Positions 44,290-55,269 of a stretch of DNA of 64,000 nt are shown in pieces. The notes beneath the pieces were generated by a model, which saw only the letters and a list, made by a program, of their open reading frames with translations, was not told the origin of the DNA and searched no databases. The stretch spans positions 16,082,769-16,146,768 of the forward strand of contig CM059624.1 of the NCBI GenBank assembly GCA_030435675.1, in the 5' to 3' direction. The first letter of the stretch is position 1; each line of letters begins with the position of its first letter. The position numbers and the translations under genes are program-made. Source of the DNA: Steinernema hermaphroditum. Lineage: Eukaryota > Nematoda > Chromadorea > Rhabditida > Steinernematidae.

Positions 44290-45736
44290 TTACGATACTG
44301 TTGGCTGCATTCTAGCAACAGCAGTGAACATGGGGGATTGGCCGGCTCCGGAATTCTGAACCAAGCATGTTCTATGGTAGAACACGTGCTTTCTCAGCTG
44401 CGTTGAGAACAGAAGGAGAAGATATGGGTTGCATCCACAGAGAATGTCTTGCATGACGTCGTTGACTTCCTTGTTGAATTCGATCTAAAGATTGTGTTGA
44501 TTGTGTTGGGTGTGATAGAAAAGGCATTTACTGTAACAAGACCCGCTGACGTTAATCCCAGTCACAGCTAGTAAATTTCCTCAAACAATTGGTTATGCCA
44601 TGGTGAAGTAAACCTTATCCGCTCATCAAATTTTAAGGTCAAATTTCTAAATCCAGCCCACTAAACGATTGCTGTATCGCTTTAGAGCAACTAAGCGTAC
44701 AATAAATCATAGGAATAAAGCCTTACATTTATGCCGAAAACATAATTAAAGGCATCTGCAATACCGCTGTTGATAAGAACAAGGCTGTGGAGGATAACGC
44801 AAATAGTAAGCTTCACTTCCACCTTGTATGCACGTAGCTTCGAGACGTTTGAGGCTATAACCATCATGTAACTTCTCAAGTATCACAAGAACGACTACCT
44901 TCAATCTTGCTTCGGTTTATGCACAGTGAGATGATTACCGTGCCATAGATCGTGAGCAGAAGTGAAGCCACTAATATGGGTGTAATTGCGTTATAGCGTA
45001 AATTAACTGCATATAAAGCTTCGTTCTTTGTTTTACAAGTGAGCAGTTCGGGCTGCACATATACTCTCGAATATACTCTTATTCCTCACAGATTAAACAT
45101 ACCGATTTGTACCAAAATGAACTTGGGCCAATGATCTGTGTTGCCGCCGCGTGAGCGGCATTAAAGGCCATTATGCATAGGATAGAATACAAACAGACCT
45201 TCTTTGTCCAAGCCTAAAAGTTTGCATAAGCGATAACACGGAGCTACAGTACCTGCGTATGAACCGAAGGAAAGATAACCGCTGTAAATCGATTAAATCC
45301 AATTATAAGTAGCATATATTTCTGTGTGTTGAAGAAGAATCCGAAGCCGTTTGTGCACATGAATGCGAGGATTCCGTAATCTCCAAACATCAGGTAGAAA
45401 GGATTGGAAAAGGGGAAGTCGCGGAGTCGATGGAAGATGTAGATCGACCAGATCTAAGCGTACCCGTTTATTGTTCGAGCTAGCGACGGAACATTATTTA
45501 TTTAATTAAATAAACATTCTGAGCAGAGATGCCGATTCTTATTAGCAAAATAAAGCAGCTCCAAAGAGGCTCACCGTTCCTATATCGGCGACTCCCATCG
45601 CGACATTCAGCATGAAGAAAGCTTTTTCTCTCAGTTCCCGATTCCGCAAAATAACCGCCAGGACATAAACATACACAATCGTTGATATCAAGCTGAACGG
45701 TAGAAAAATGGAAATCAAAATAACCTTTGGATCCAT
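44290..45736 (-). CDS. Srv/Srg-like chemoreceptor B (7TM)
   Basis: Six exons, 45736-45575, 45453-45253, 45213-45103, 45052-44899, 44854-44727 and 44484-44290, join in frame to 316 residues. Exon lengths 162, 201, 154 and 128 nt equal those of receptor A at the same places, which confirms both models. Signatures are RNRELREKAFFMLNVAMGVA, IWSIYIFHR, QKYMLLIIGFNRFTAVIFPS, WTKK, KVEVKLTICVILHS and DILCGCNPYLLLLFSTQLRK. It is a seven-pass sensory receptor of the Srg superfamily, probably Srv or Srg. Intron 2 is 39 nt, one of the shortest here. CCTTTCAG upstream of the ATG is a likely trans-splice acceptor. No disabling change was seen. Confidence 0.88.
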
Positions 45737-46713
45737 GTCGGATAAATCACCTCAAATAAACTTCCGCTGTTGCTGAAAGGTACGGTTTTATGGGCGCCGT
45801 AAATCAAATAATCAGGCACAAATTAACGTGGGCGATCAAATGAGATTGTGCTCGATCTCGAACCGCCACTAAAGGTTTGCGACGGACAAGGCCAAAGCAC
45901 CTGTATGTACTTTATGTCCTTTATGAGTTTTGGAAGTGACATATTCGTTAATTAAATGATGTTCATGGATTAATTGAAGGAATTGGATGGCGTCTATCGC
46001 AATTTCGTCTATCTGGAGAGCAGAAGAACAATGCTACAAGTAAGAGTGTCACTAAGAGAAAAGAGATGAAGCGTATACATAAAGACCTGTGCCATACGAA
46101 AGCGATAAAGGAAAGGTTAATATAATTGCTTTCCGCCTTCTTGAGTATCAATTAATGACTACGATACTAGGAAAACTAAAAGTGTATACTGATCGAACTG
46201 AATGTACTTTTCAGTCCATATTAAATATAAGAAACAGAAAATACGACTATGGTTTAGGCTCATGGCAACGTCCTGAGTTGGCTTTTCCGGCTGACACAAC
46301 TGTAGCATACGTCCAACAACCTCATTATCTGTTGAAAAACCTGTGTTCAGATTTGCGCTTGAGGGTGAGACGACACCAGTCGGTTTCTGGATTTTAGCAC
46401 TTGGAAAGACATTGAAAGTACGGCTCATTGGTGTGATCGGTTCAATGCCGCCCTGCCAGTCCTCATTTTGGCGAAAACATGACCTTTGAGAACAACGTTT
46501 TGTCCACCGATCCCACCGACAACAACTTCTCCTCGCATCACCCCGTGATGCCTCCTGTATGTATTTACCCACCAGGATTGTTGCATTTAAGAATGCGGTG
46601 AATCATTCGTGCCTTGACCCGCCTTGACGTTCTGATACATCGACCCTTTCATCGACCCTTACATCTCTTTTATTCTCATGGCAAGCGTGGCTAATGGGGT
46701 CATCATTTATTTG

Positions 46714-46715
<2 letters not shown>

Positions 46716-46747
<32 letters not shown>

Positions 46748-46748
46748 G
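46716..46748. repeat. AT dinucleotide microsatellite
   Basis: About fifteen consecutive AT/TA units preceded by CATACATACATA. Confidence 0.9.
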
Positions 46749-46984
46749 TGCACAAATCACTCTCTTTTATTTTCCGGAGTCGCTGGCGATCTTCATAACA
46801 GCTGCACTTCACCTTGAAAAGCTCGGCCGTTACAGGACGGTCCCCTTTCTCTTCGATTTAAACCAACGAAGAGAAGGGAGACCGAACTCTATCGACTTAG
46901 CTCTGGGCAGTGTCGTAAATGAAGTGAGGTATTGAACAGTCGACATCAGATACATGTCATCGATGCTGAAGAGCTAACAAAGAT

Positions 46985-47215
46985 TAGACGAGATACGACG
47001 GTGCGGACATTTCACTTCTATGTCAGCAGCACACGTATCCCGACTGCTCTGTGCCGGTCGCCTCAACCGCAGTGATGAACAACTGCCACATTTGCCACAA
47101 ACGCCTCATATTCACATTCGTCAATTAGTGAATCTTACGCGGCCGTCTTAGAAAACCGGTATCTTAATCAGTCTTTCTCACAGCGAGACTGAGGATTGCG
47201 AAAATGGGAGGGTGA
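46985..47215 (+). repeat. Dispersed repeat R3, copy 1
   Basis: Shared blocks with 47385-47580: GATGCGGACATTT-like start, TATCCCGACTGCTC / TATTCCGTCTGCCAG, CTCATATTCACATTCGTCAA, ACGCGGCCGTCTTAGAAAAC then CGGTA, and CAGTCTTTCTCA. The two copies lie 400 bp apart in the same orientation. Confidence 0.6.
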
Positions 47216-47384
47216 GGGCTGGCACCCTAATGCATTTGCATAGGGGATATACATCGAAACATAAAGATCACGACGAGGAGCTAAATTTAAAGCAGTTTTT
47301 AATCACATTATCAAGCAATTACATAGTATACTGTAATCTTACCCGAACATCTGTCGGACGAAAGCGACAACTTTCAGACAGAAT

Positions 47385-47580
47385 ATGAAAGATGCGGACA
47401 TTTGATATCTGTGTCCGCAACCAATGTATTCCGTCTGCCAGTTGCCCCACACCTTCGGCAACAACCGCTCTTAACGCACATATTCAAATTTTCGCCAATT
47501 ACAGAGGCTCACGCAGCCGTCATGGAAAACCGGTACGATAATTAGTGTTTCTCATTGAGGTACTGAAGATAGAGAAATTT
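47385..47580 (+). repeat. Dispersed repeat R3, copy 2
   Basis: Diverged direct copy of 46985-47215, with GATGCGGACATTTGATATCT, CACGCAGCCGTCATGGAAAA, CCGGTA and TTAGTGTTTCTCA in the same order. Confidence 0.6.
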
Positions 47581-47879
47581 GGGTGAACAAAGGGAGGAGC
47601 AATGTCTTTCTTATGCAAGAGAACGAAGGCGAGCGGAAATTGATAAAATTCATCTGTGACTACATAGAACAAACTATCGAAGTACATGATAAGGAACAGG
47701 GGAAACCTTCAGGGGGAACAATGAATGTTGAAACTTTTAATAAGGGTCGGCTTCGGGGTCAGGGAAAGTGTTTGTTCAAAATCAGAATTCCATTGCCGTA
47801 AACATTTCCGTATGACGCCCGAAACCAAGGGATGAAACTCTATTTGAAGCTATGTGAAGCTGGGTCATCTGTTCGCCCC

Positions 47880-48225
47880 GGCTCGCATAATGCCTGCAAT
47901 ATCAGGGACTTGCAGTTCAGCCGTCTTGCCAAGAAGGTCATCAGTATCGCCCGACGCAGTCTATTCAAGTCATAGATTCGCTGTAATTCCGGAATCTGCC
48001 AACCGAATTGAAGACGGCTGCTCCATCCGTTGACTGCGCTCCACCACTACGCCTTATTCGCCACTTCTACTACCGCACCAACTACTGGGATCGCTGAAAT
48101 CGACTCTAATACCGTCTCTGCCACTGAAGCCAGATAAGAAGATGTGAAAGTGGTGTGCTTTCTTGTTGCATTATATATCGCCTTGCACGGTGTCAGCCAT
48201 TGATCTAACAGTATAAGCCAATGAA
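47880..48225 (-). repeat. Composite repeat, 5' half (R2), minus copy
   Basis: On the minus strand it starts GATCAATGGCTGACACCGTG, CAAGGCG, passes TTTCAGCGATCCCAGTAG and ends with GACCTTCTTGGCAAGACGG, the same order as the copy at 36709. Confidence 0.6.
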
Positions 48226-48671
48226 ATACGGAGTAGCCATATTTCACGAGTTTCATATGGAGCACTGTAGTTGCGTTACGTGTGTGTTTTTGGAATCGTA
48301 GAAGAATCTAGGATTTACATAACCATTTAATTTTCTGCTTTAATGGATTTAGCGACTTTGTGATTCATTTCCATTCGTCGATGCAAATCTCCAAAACACA
48401 AAAAAGTACATTATTAATTACATCCACACCGCAGAATTGAGCAACTACAGAACATCCAATACGCAAAAAGCACCTGCAAGCACTTAACGTAATAAAAGCC
48501 GAGCGAGCTTGACATTTTAATAACTTAATTAGCGTCTAATTTGGGCGCGTTCTTTGTGCGCACTACTTGTCGTAACTTTGTTATTCCGCTCAACCTCTGT
48601 GACTATTCACTGTGAGCATTCGCAGTTTCATAGGTTTAGTAGCCAGAACTGTCTGTGTCAGGTATACGACT

Positions 48672-50983
48672 ATGGTTTTCTATTGGATATTGGCGGCATT
48701 TACTCTGATTTCAACTATTTTCTATGCCTATATAATGATTATCATTCTTAAACACAGTGAACTGAGAGACACAGCGTTTTATATGCTGAATGTAGCAATG
48801 GGCATTGCAGATATTGGAAATGTAAGTCAGCCTATCGCCGCTTAACCCTACCTCAGTGTGATTAATTTTTGTAGATCTGGTCGGTTTACATGTTCCACAG
48901 GATACGCCAGGCAAGCTCCTATGTCAATTCTGTCTACCTTCTGTTTGGGACACATGGACCGCTGCCCTTTATGTGCATCGAAAGAATGGCCTTCTTCAAC
49001 TTGACACAAAAGTACTTCTTGCTCATGATTGGCCTGAACAGGTTCGCCGCAGTGGTGCTTCCAATGTCTCATAAATGGATATGGACAAAGAAGAACACGC
49101 TCTGGGTAATCCTGATTATAACCGGATTCAATGTCGTCTATGTTGTTGTCCTTGAAATTGCCGGACGAGCCTTTTTCCAAGTGAAGAATAATACCGTAGG
49201 TTCTAAGATTGCACAACAAAGATCGTGACTAAATTGCAGGAAAGAACACTTCAATGTCGACTGGAAAACTTGTCGCTCTATGATTTCAACCTGCAATACC
49301 TGTCGTACTTGCCGATGTTCGTGGCTTTGGCCACTTGCTGTATCTTTGGAATCATTATATACAAGCTCGTTGAGAATCGTCAGAAACTTAAAAGTAACTA
49401 TTTGGGTGAGCTTATGCATGTAAATGCCTTTTGTCGCTTTAGATGCAACATCTTACGCCAGAACAACATACAAGATAGAGCTTAGACTGACAATTTGTGT
49501 GTTCATCCATGCGCTCCTGCTTGTGGTCGATGGCGGAACGTCTGTTTTAATCTTCTTTGCTGACGTGAGAGTATGTGTCATATGCAATCTTCTACAAATT
49601 CAATAAGGAATATCATGCATAAAATTATGCAGAAATCAAAAATGTTTTATCGCCTTTTATTTTGTGCTTTGCATAGACAAGAATATTCAACAAAACCTGC
49701 TAATAGTGCGAATTGGCTCAACTGCGCGCCAGATTTCGCCATTTCGGCTCTAGCAGTCCTGCGGGTGTGAACAAGATAGACCTGCGAGCACAAGATTGGA
49801 CTATCATAAAATTTTATTCTTAACCAGTGATCCTAAAGAGTCGGATAACATCTGATAACAATTGACATCTCCGATGGTTTATATGTTTGCATTTTGTTCC
49901 CGAAAGAGCGCAGGCGAACAGAGAAAAAGCACACTTTCGTTTTTTTGGACACATTTCTGGCCTTCAGTAGCTTTGAGAGCCAAAATCAAACGACAAGCAA
50001 GTCGCTTTTATTCTACAAAATAGCGCTCTAAAGAATATTTTCACGTTTTTGACAAATGTTGTTTTTTGTCGGTGGACGCCTGTGATCACTACCTTAACAG
50101 GGTAAACAAATGAAGGAATCATGGCGCCAGAGCACTAAGCCGGTCGAATTTGAAGTACATGTGTGGATGCGAGCGCGTTCCATGAGATTTTCCAGAGGAT
50201 CTGTGAAGATTCCGGAAAATCACGCGAATTAGATAGTTATCTTACCTATTTGTCCAAACAAAAACATGATGTCCAGTTTCCGTTCGACTGGTGGAAGGAG
50301 AAAAGGGGTGAAAACATGATCTACGTAGACTTTACCTCATTATTAACACGAACAAATCGCGAGGTATATGCTGATCATCTTTTGAAATACAACCACCTGT
50401 TTCTGAAGCACATGGCAGACCTCGTCGAAGTGCTGACAAAGCTCAGACGGGATACGGCGGTGCCTACATCTCCTTTTAGTGTCTGCACCAGACGTGTCCC
50501 GGCTGCTCCTTGCCGGCTATTTTGTCGCACACTGGCGAAGAAACTACCATAAGAGTGGCAATGTAATATTCGCATCTATCAATTAGGGAGGAGCACACTG
50601 TAGATCTGGAAACCAGTAGTTCAATCATTTTTTCCCACAGCACTTCAAATGGAAAGATTCGGGAAAACACGACTATATCTTAGAGTTGTTTTCTTTTGAA
50701 GCGAACTATTTCAAATATTACTGTTTCACTGAAACTGATTTGCATTTCAACTGTTTGACGAATATACTCTTTTAGAGAAACGTCTCCTACGTAAATGTCG
50801 TTTTACAAATATTGCAGCGTGAATGACATAGTTCAAGACCTGCTTAGCGCCTGCAATCCCTATCTACTTATACTGTTCGCCTCTCAGCTAAGAAGGAAGG
50901 TGTTCTGGTTCATTACTACGTCGGCAACAACAACCATCACCGCCTCTCCTCGTCGATCCAGGCAAATGACAAGATTTTACTAA
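48672..50983 (+). pseudogene. Srv/Srg-like chemoreceptor C, last exon out of frame
   Basis: Exons 48672-48821, 48875-49195, 49240-49393 and 49443-49570 join in frame. They carry KHSELRDTAFYMLNVAMGIA, IWSVYMFHR, QKYFLLMIGLNRFAAVVLPM, WIWTKK and KIELRLTICVFIHALLLVVD. The 321-nt second exon equals exons 2 plus 3 of receptor A (201+120), so that intron is absent here. The final exon (50818-50983; VNDIVQDL, CNPYLLILFASQLRRKVF) has a good TATTGCAG acceptor but needs a two-base carry-over, whereas exon 4 ends in phase 0; joined directly it stops after two codons. The residues EFNKE seen in B are also missing. The last intron (1247 nt) has taken in an R3 copy. Either a micro-exon was missed or the gene is recently broken. 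Confidence 0.7.
50405..50600 (+). repeat. Dispersed repeat R3, copy 3 (in receptor C intron)
   Basis: ACGGGATACGGCGGTGCCTA, GTCCCGGCTGCTCCTTGCCG and CATCTATCAATTAG correspond to blocks of R3 copies 1 and 2. The copy lies inside the enlarged last intron of receptor C. Confidence 0.5.
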
Positions 50984-51885
50984 CGGCTGGGCCGTTTCCA
51001 TTCGTTATCCAGTCGTTGTTCTTCTTGTCACGGAGTCTCACACCGAGAAGCCTGAGTTCTACCCGTCATTGGTTGGCTGCAAGCTTCCGCTGCGCAGACT
51101 GCCATCTACAAACTTTTCTTATTAAATGCTTCATCAGGCAGGCAGTTACCCTGACGACAACTTTTTCAAGTGACAGGCGCTGATCGGATTGAGATTAACA
51201 AAGTTGCACAAAGGTTGGGGTGCATATAAATTCATTTGCTCGTTGTTTCCATCTTCTTCGCGAATTCAACGTTCCATGGACTCCATTCCTCATCTGTAGC
51301 AGTGATGAGCGATGGGGTCTATCCGCGGCTCTCATTTAGAGAGCGGGGGCTTGACTCAGAAGGACTCTGAACCGCAGAGTCTAACGTTTCACCCCGTCAA
51401 TGCCCTTGTGTTGTGCGTAGGGCCTCAACATGTGAGTAAACAACACCACAGAACAGAAAGATGTTCTCTCAGATTCAAGTGCGATCCGCATGAAGCAAGC
51501 TAATGTCAAAGTTCAACAAAACAGTGTGGGAATCAAGTCGTAACTGGAAAATCATATCTGTAAAAAACTGCACAAGGTACAAAAGTTCTTTGATATGCGT
51601 TGCTCACTCATTGATCTGTGAGAAATGAATCAGTGGTGCGGAAAATTAAGAAAATCTTGTCCCACTCTCAATTCCGGACCAATATTCCCATTCTAGTGTG
51701 CTTCGAACTCTCACGTAGGCAGTATCAGGAACTGCGCTTCAATATTTGTCCTTAATTACTAAACAAACCAAACACGTGATCCGAAAACAATCGCCGCACT
51801 CCCACGTGGGCGCTGCAGCGGTGTGAGCGGCCATGCGCATTTGTCCCTTATTAGAAACCTCAGGGTTCAATTCCATCCCACGATT
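50984..51885. other. Intergenic
   Basis: No gene, RNA or clear repeat is visible. The downstream receptor frame is open back to 51823 without an ATG. Confidence 0.5.
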
Positions 51886-52863
51886 ATGTCCACGTTGGAA
51901 GTCGTCTTCAATAGAGTCCTCGACGTTGTCGGCATTTTTTCTATTTTCGCCTACACTACCACCTTTTACATCATGGTGAAACACACGCCTAAGAGCATGA
52001 AGGCATTCTCCAGACCGCTTATCAATCTATTTTTCTGGAACTCCATCGTCAATGGTCTGTTTATCGTGGCAAGACCCTTTCCTATGATGCCGCTAGCCTG
52101 CTTCAAGTTGACCGGACTCATCACTAACTGGGTGGACAGTGAGATTGTTGGCCAAGGGGCGTTAATGGCCACACTTTTCTCGTTGGTCAACGTCGCCACA
52201 GCACTGTTCATCTCATTCTCGTTCCGCTTTATGGCAGTGGCTCAATCGAATCTCCTAAAAAGCAGTCGGAAGATGTGGCTGTACCTATACGCCATCGTTC
52301 TGCATGCGGTCTTCTCGGGCGGCTACATATGGGCCTACCATACATGGACACTTTCCGTGGAACACTACCCGGAAGATATCCCTCGCCGCTTAAGACGATT
52401 TCTCTTTTGTCTGGCACCCGACGGCGAAAATGGTTACATTTGCATTTTGTACCTATTTTTCTTCATGGTTTTCATCGTCAACTCCCTGGTCGTCTTCGTA
52501 GGCTTATCGTTCTATGAACTCAACAAGCACAAGAAGATCATTTCTGAGAGAACAGCTAAAATGCAGAAGAAACTCCTGTGGAACTTGATCATCCTTTCAG
52601 CAGTTCCTATCTTCCTGGGTGGCATTCCATATATGATATTTTCCGTGTCCGTCTTCAAACACGACTGGCCCTATGCCCAACTAATAGGTACGGTTTGCAC
52701 ATTGAGCATGCTCAACTATGGCCCCACTATGTGTGTAGCCTGTTTGTTTCTGTTTAAAAACTATAGAAATGCTCTGAAGAGGTTGTTTGTTAAACCACGT
52801 GGTATTGTCATTACTGTTACTCCTGTTCTAAGTATGGGAAAACATACTACGCATTTCAGCTGA
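51886..52863 (+). CDS. Intronless Srh/Sri-like chemoreceptor (7TM)
   Basis: 325 residues from the first ATG (MSTLEVVFNRVLDVVGIFS), which aligns with the paralogue starts. Landmarks are TPKSMKAFSRPLINLFFWN, RPFPMMPLACFKLTG, DSEIVGQ (Q replacing the usual H), SFSFRFMAVAQS after TM3, RRFLFCLAPDG in extracellular loop 2, ERTAKMQKKLLWNLIILSAV then GGIPY in TM6, and NYGPTMCVACLFLFKNYRNA in TM7. The tail is short and basic. It is closest to the receptor at 18592-19539. An AACCTCAG acceptor candidate lies about 25 nt before the ATG, and AATAAA occurs at about 52887. It is presumably chemosensory. Confidence 0.86.
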   Translation: MSTLEVVFNRVLDVVGIFSIFAYTTTFYIMVKHTPKSMKAFSRPLINLFFWNSIVNGLFIVARPFPMMPLACFKLTGLITNWVDSEIVGQGALMATLFSLVNVATALFISFSFRFMAVAQSNLLKSSRKMWLYLYAIVLHAVFSGGYIWAYHTWTLSVEHYPEDIPRRLRRFLFCLAPDGENGYICILYLFFFMVFIVNSLVVFVGLSFYELNKHKKIISERTAKMQKKLLWNLIILSAVPIFLGGIPYMIFSVSVFKHDWPYAQLIGTVCTLSMLNYGPTMCVACLFLFKNYRNALKRLFVKPRGIVITVTPVLSMGKHTTHFS

Positions 52864-53024
52864 CTAATTGTTGTTTTTGATGGTAATAAATATTTATTTG
52901 GTCCTATCTGCTGTCTCAGGGAGCAACAGCGTTTCGCTCGCATCGTTCATCTTCCCGAATGGTCACAAAAAGACGTCGCTTGACAACGTAGTCGTCGATC
53001 TCCTTCTGGTTCCGACAGAGAGCA

Positions 53025-53105
53025 CGGCATGAAAGTTGGGTGCGGCTATCCCATCTGTTTGCGAGCTGATTCCAGTAGAGGCGTAGACGGTGGAGCCAGA
53101 CGGTT
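53025..53105 (+). repeat. R2 fragment
   Basis: GCGAGCTGATTCCAGTAGAG and GCGTAGACGGTGGAG match the GAGCTGATTCCGGAGACGGT segment of R2. Confidence 0.45.
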
Positions 53106-53824
53106 GCCTCAGCTTTGTTTGTCGAAATCTTCTGGTTTAGGGCATCCGATCTGAAAACTGCAAGCCGCCAATTCTGTAAGTCAAAAAAGAATAGATTCGA
53201 TGTTTACGATGATTCAACACAGTATTCCTCCCGTTTTTGTATAATTCAAATTCCTCGCAATGTATGAACATCGTCAGCGAGGAATGTCTACACCGCTTTA
53301 CACCACCTCCACATTCCGAAAATGTCTGGATTATCGCACCCTATTCGTGGAATGTCCGGTACAAACGATTTGATAACCAATTATCTAAGGAAATCACGTC
53401 CATCCACCGTTCTAATTTGACTTTCGTACCATGCATTTCGTAAGCGCTTCGACTGGAATGTTGCATTTCTAGTGAGCGAGAGAACCGTCTGTTTTGTGTT
53501 ATCCATCACTCTGTTTACCACTAAGGAACTCCTAAATTGGAATCATTGAATTCAAAGGTCATCCTTTTCCCTTGTCTGCTAATACTTTGAAAATTAAATT
53601 CACCTGCATTGCTGTACTTTTTAGCCGAACGTTTACCCTACCTTTCTTTCATTCGTATGTCCTACAGGCTTGATCGTCATTCAGATGACAATAACAAATG
53701 TAGAATTTTTGACGTTTGCCTTTGTGCTCATTATGTATGCTCTCTGCGCTTGACGATTATGCATTAAATTTCCTGTTCACCACATTGCGTGCATGCCTCT
53801 CCACTTCACGTGTGTTGTTTCTGT

Positions 53825-53975
53825 TTGCGAGCTGATTCCGGTAGAGGCGCAGACGGCACTCTGAGAACAAGACCACCGGCGAAGACGCCATTTCCGGACC
53901 GTCTCTCGCTCTCCAGGACCCCTTTCTCTGGAAGATATGCGAGGCCGATACTGAAGCCGAAGGAGTCGCCAATCC
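53825..53975 (+). repeat. Chimeric R2-R1 fragment
   Basis: GAGCTGATTCCGGTAGAGGC (R2) runs directly into CTCTGAGAACAAGACCACCG, GCGAAGACGCCATTTCCGG (R1). An internal deletion has joined the two halves, further evidence that they belong to one element. Confidence 0.5.
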
Positions 53976-55059
53976 TGGAGTTTCCCCATATGCACCTAGT
54001 TGGACATCAAAGGTCGAACAAGGAATGAAGTCAGCAGCAACACACATCATCTTTTTCTTTTTCAAGGAGACATCCTTTTATTTTTGAAGATTTTATGTGG
54101 TTCCTGTTGTTACTGCTTGTACTCTATTATCGTTTAGAACGCTGGTCTAGACGGCATTTCCTGAACTCCAACAAAAGTTGACGTTCCTCAATAGTATGTA
54201 TAAAAGAAAAATGTTTACTTTTTGTGGTCTCTTTTTTTCCAAGCACTTCCTCTCTTTTAGTAAAATCTGTGCGTCGGCGGAACAAATGAGTTGTGCCATT
54301 TTGTGAGATCATGTAAACAGAAGCTCCCGTGACTGGACCTATTTCAAGCACTAATCCGCTGAAGCATAAAATACAATACGTGACGTACGCGGACGGACCT
54401 CTCAACTCTTTTCATGCTCCGAAATAGGACACATTCTATACAATGATCACTTGCTCGTTAAGGAGAGGACGTTTATGAATTAGAGCACATACTCCGCCTT
54501 CTGCCACATGCATATATAAAATTGATTTCGATTCTTCACTAATGCAAGCTGTTTAGTTATGCAGTGCTCCTTAGTACCTAAAGTCCTACTTCCTCAAAGG
54601 AGCGATGTTTGTATGTCTTTTTGCTTACGTAGGCTTAGGTTTTCTGTTAGTCAGTTTTATAAGAAAAAGACTTTAGTATATTCTGTGGCGTTGTTAAGAT
54701 TTTGCGAAGAACATGCCAACGAGCTCATGAAAGCAACCATGTTTTCACTCCAATGCCCCTTCTGTCTGGCATAGAAAGACATTGAGAAATGTCAGTTTCA
54801 GCTCTTTTGAACTCGTCTGCGAGACGTATTTTTCGTGCTCCAGGAACAAATTCCAAAGGTAGTCGAACGGTTCACGTGCTTATATTCAACCGTGTGCTGC
54901 AGCGAACATCGGCTGGCTTTGCTCGCTTTGCTTTACTTACTGTGTCTTTACTTACTGTGTTTTTTTTGTAGTTCTCGCGTTGTTTCGCAGTAAAATCGAA
55001 AGGCTTCAGGGAAAAGCGCACATCTCACTAGACACAACGATTATGTGAAAATTCCGCGT

Positions 55060-55125
55060 CCGCCTAAGTTCCACAGATGGGTAATTTGAGTAATTTGAGA
55101 TTACCAATCTGTGGAACTTAGGCGG
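55060..55125. repeat. Perfect hairpin, 19-bp arms
   Basis: CCGCCTAAGTTCCACAGAT (55060-55078) is exactly complementary to ATCTGTGGAACTTAGGCGG (55107-55125). The stem continues with GGTAAT/ATTACC after one mismatch. The loop and the right flank carry repeats of GTAATTTGAG. No coding or terminator role is evident. Confidence 0.85.
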
Positions 55126-55269
55126 TAATTTGAGATTGTTTTATGAATCTGCCAAGGCATCTACATGTTAAGTACATGTGTGTCCCCGTTCGGTTTTCAT
55201 TTACAAAGTTCAAAGGAAGTGAGTCACTTCAAGTAACTACTAAACAAGCGAGCGAATGAATTATTGGGT

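Larger units (their letters stand above)
45737..48671. other. Intergenic, repeats
   Basis: It holds two copies of repeat R3, an AT microsatellite and a minus-strand R2 copy. The 137-codon frame at 46159-46572 (-) has no recognisable domain. No gene is supported. Confidence 0.5.
52864..55269. other. Intergenic, repeat fragments
   Basis: Composite-repeat fragments lie at 53025-53105 and 53825-53975, and a perfect hairpin at 55060-55125. Otherwise no gene is supported. Confidence 0.5.
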
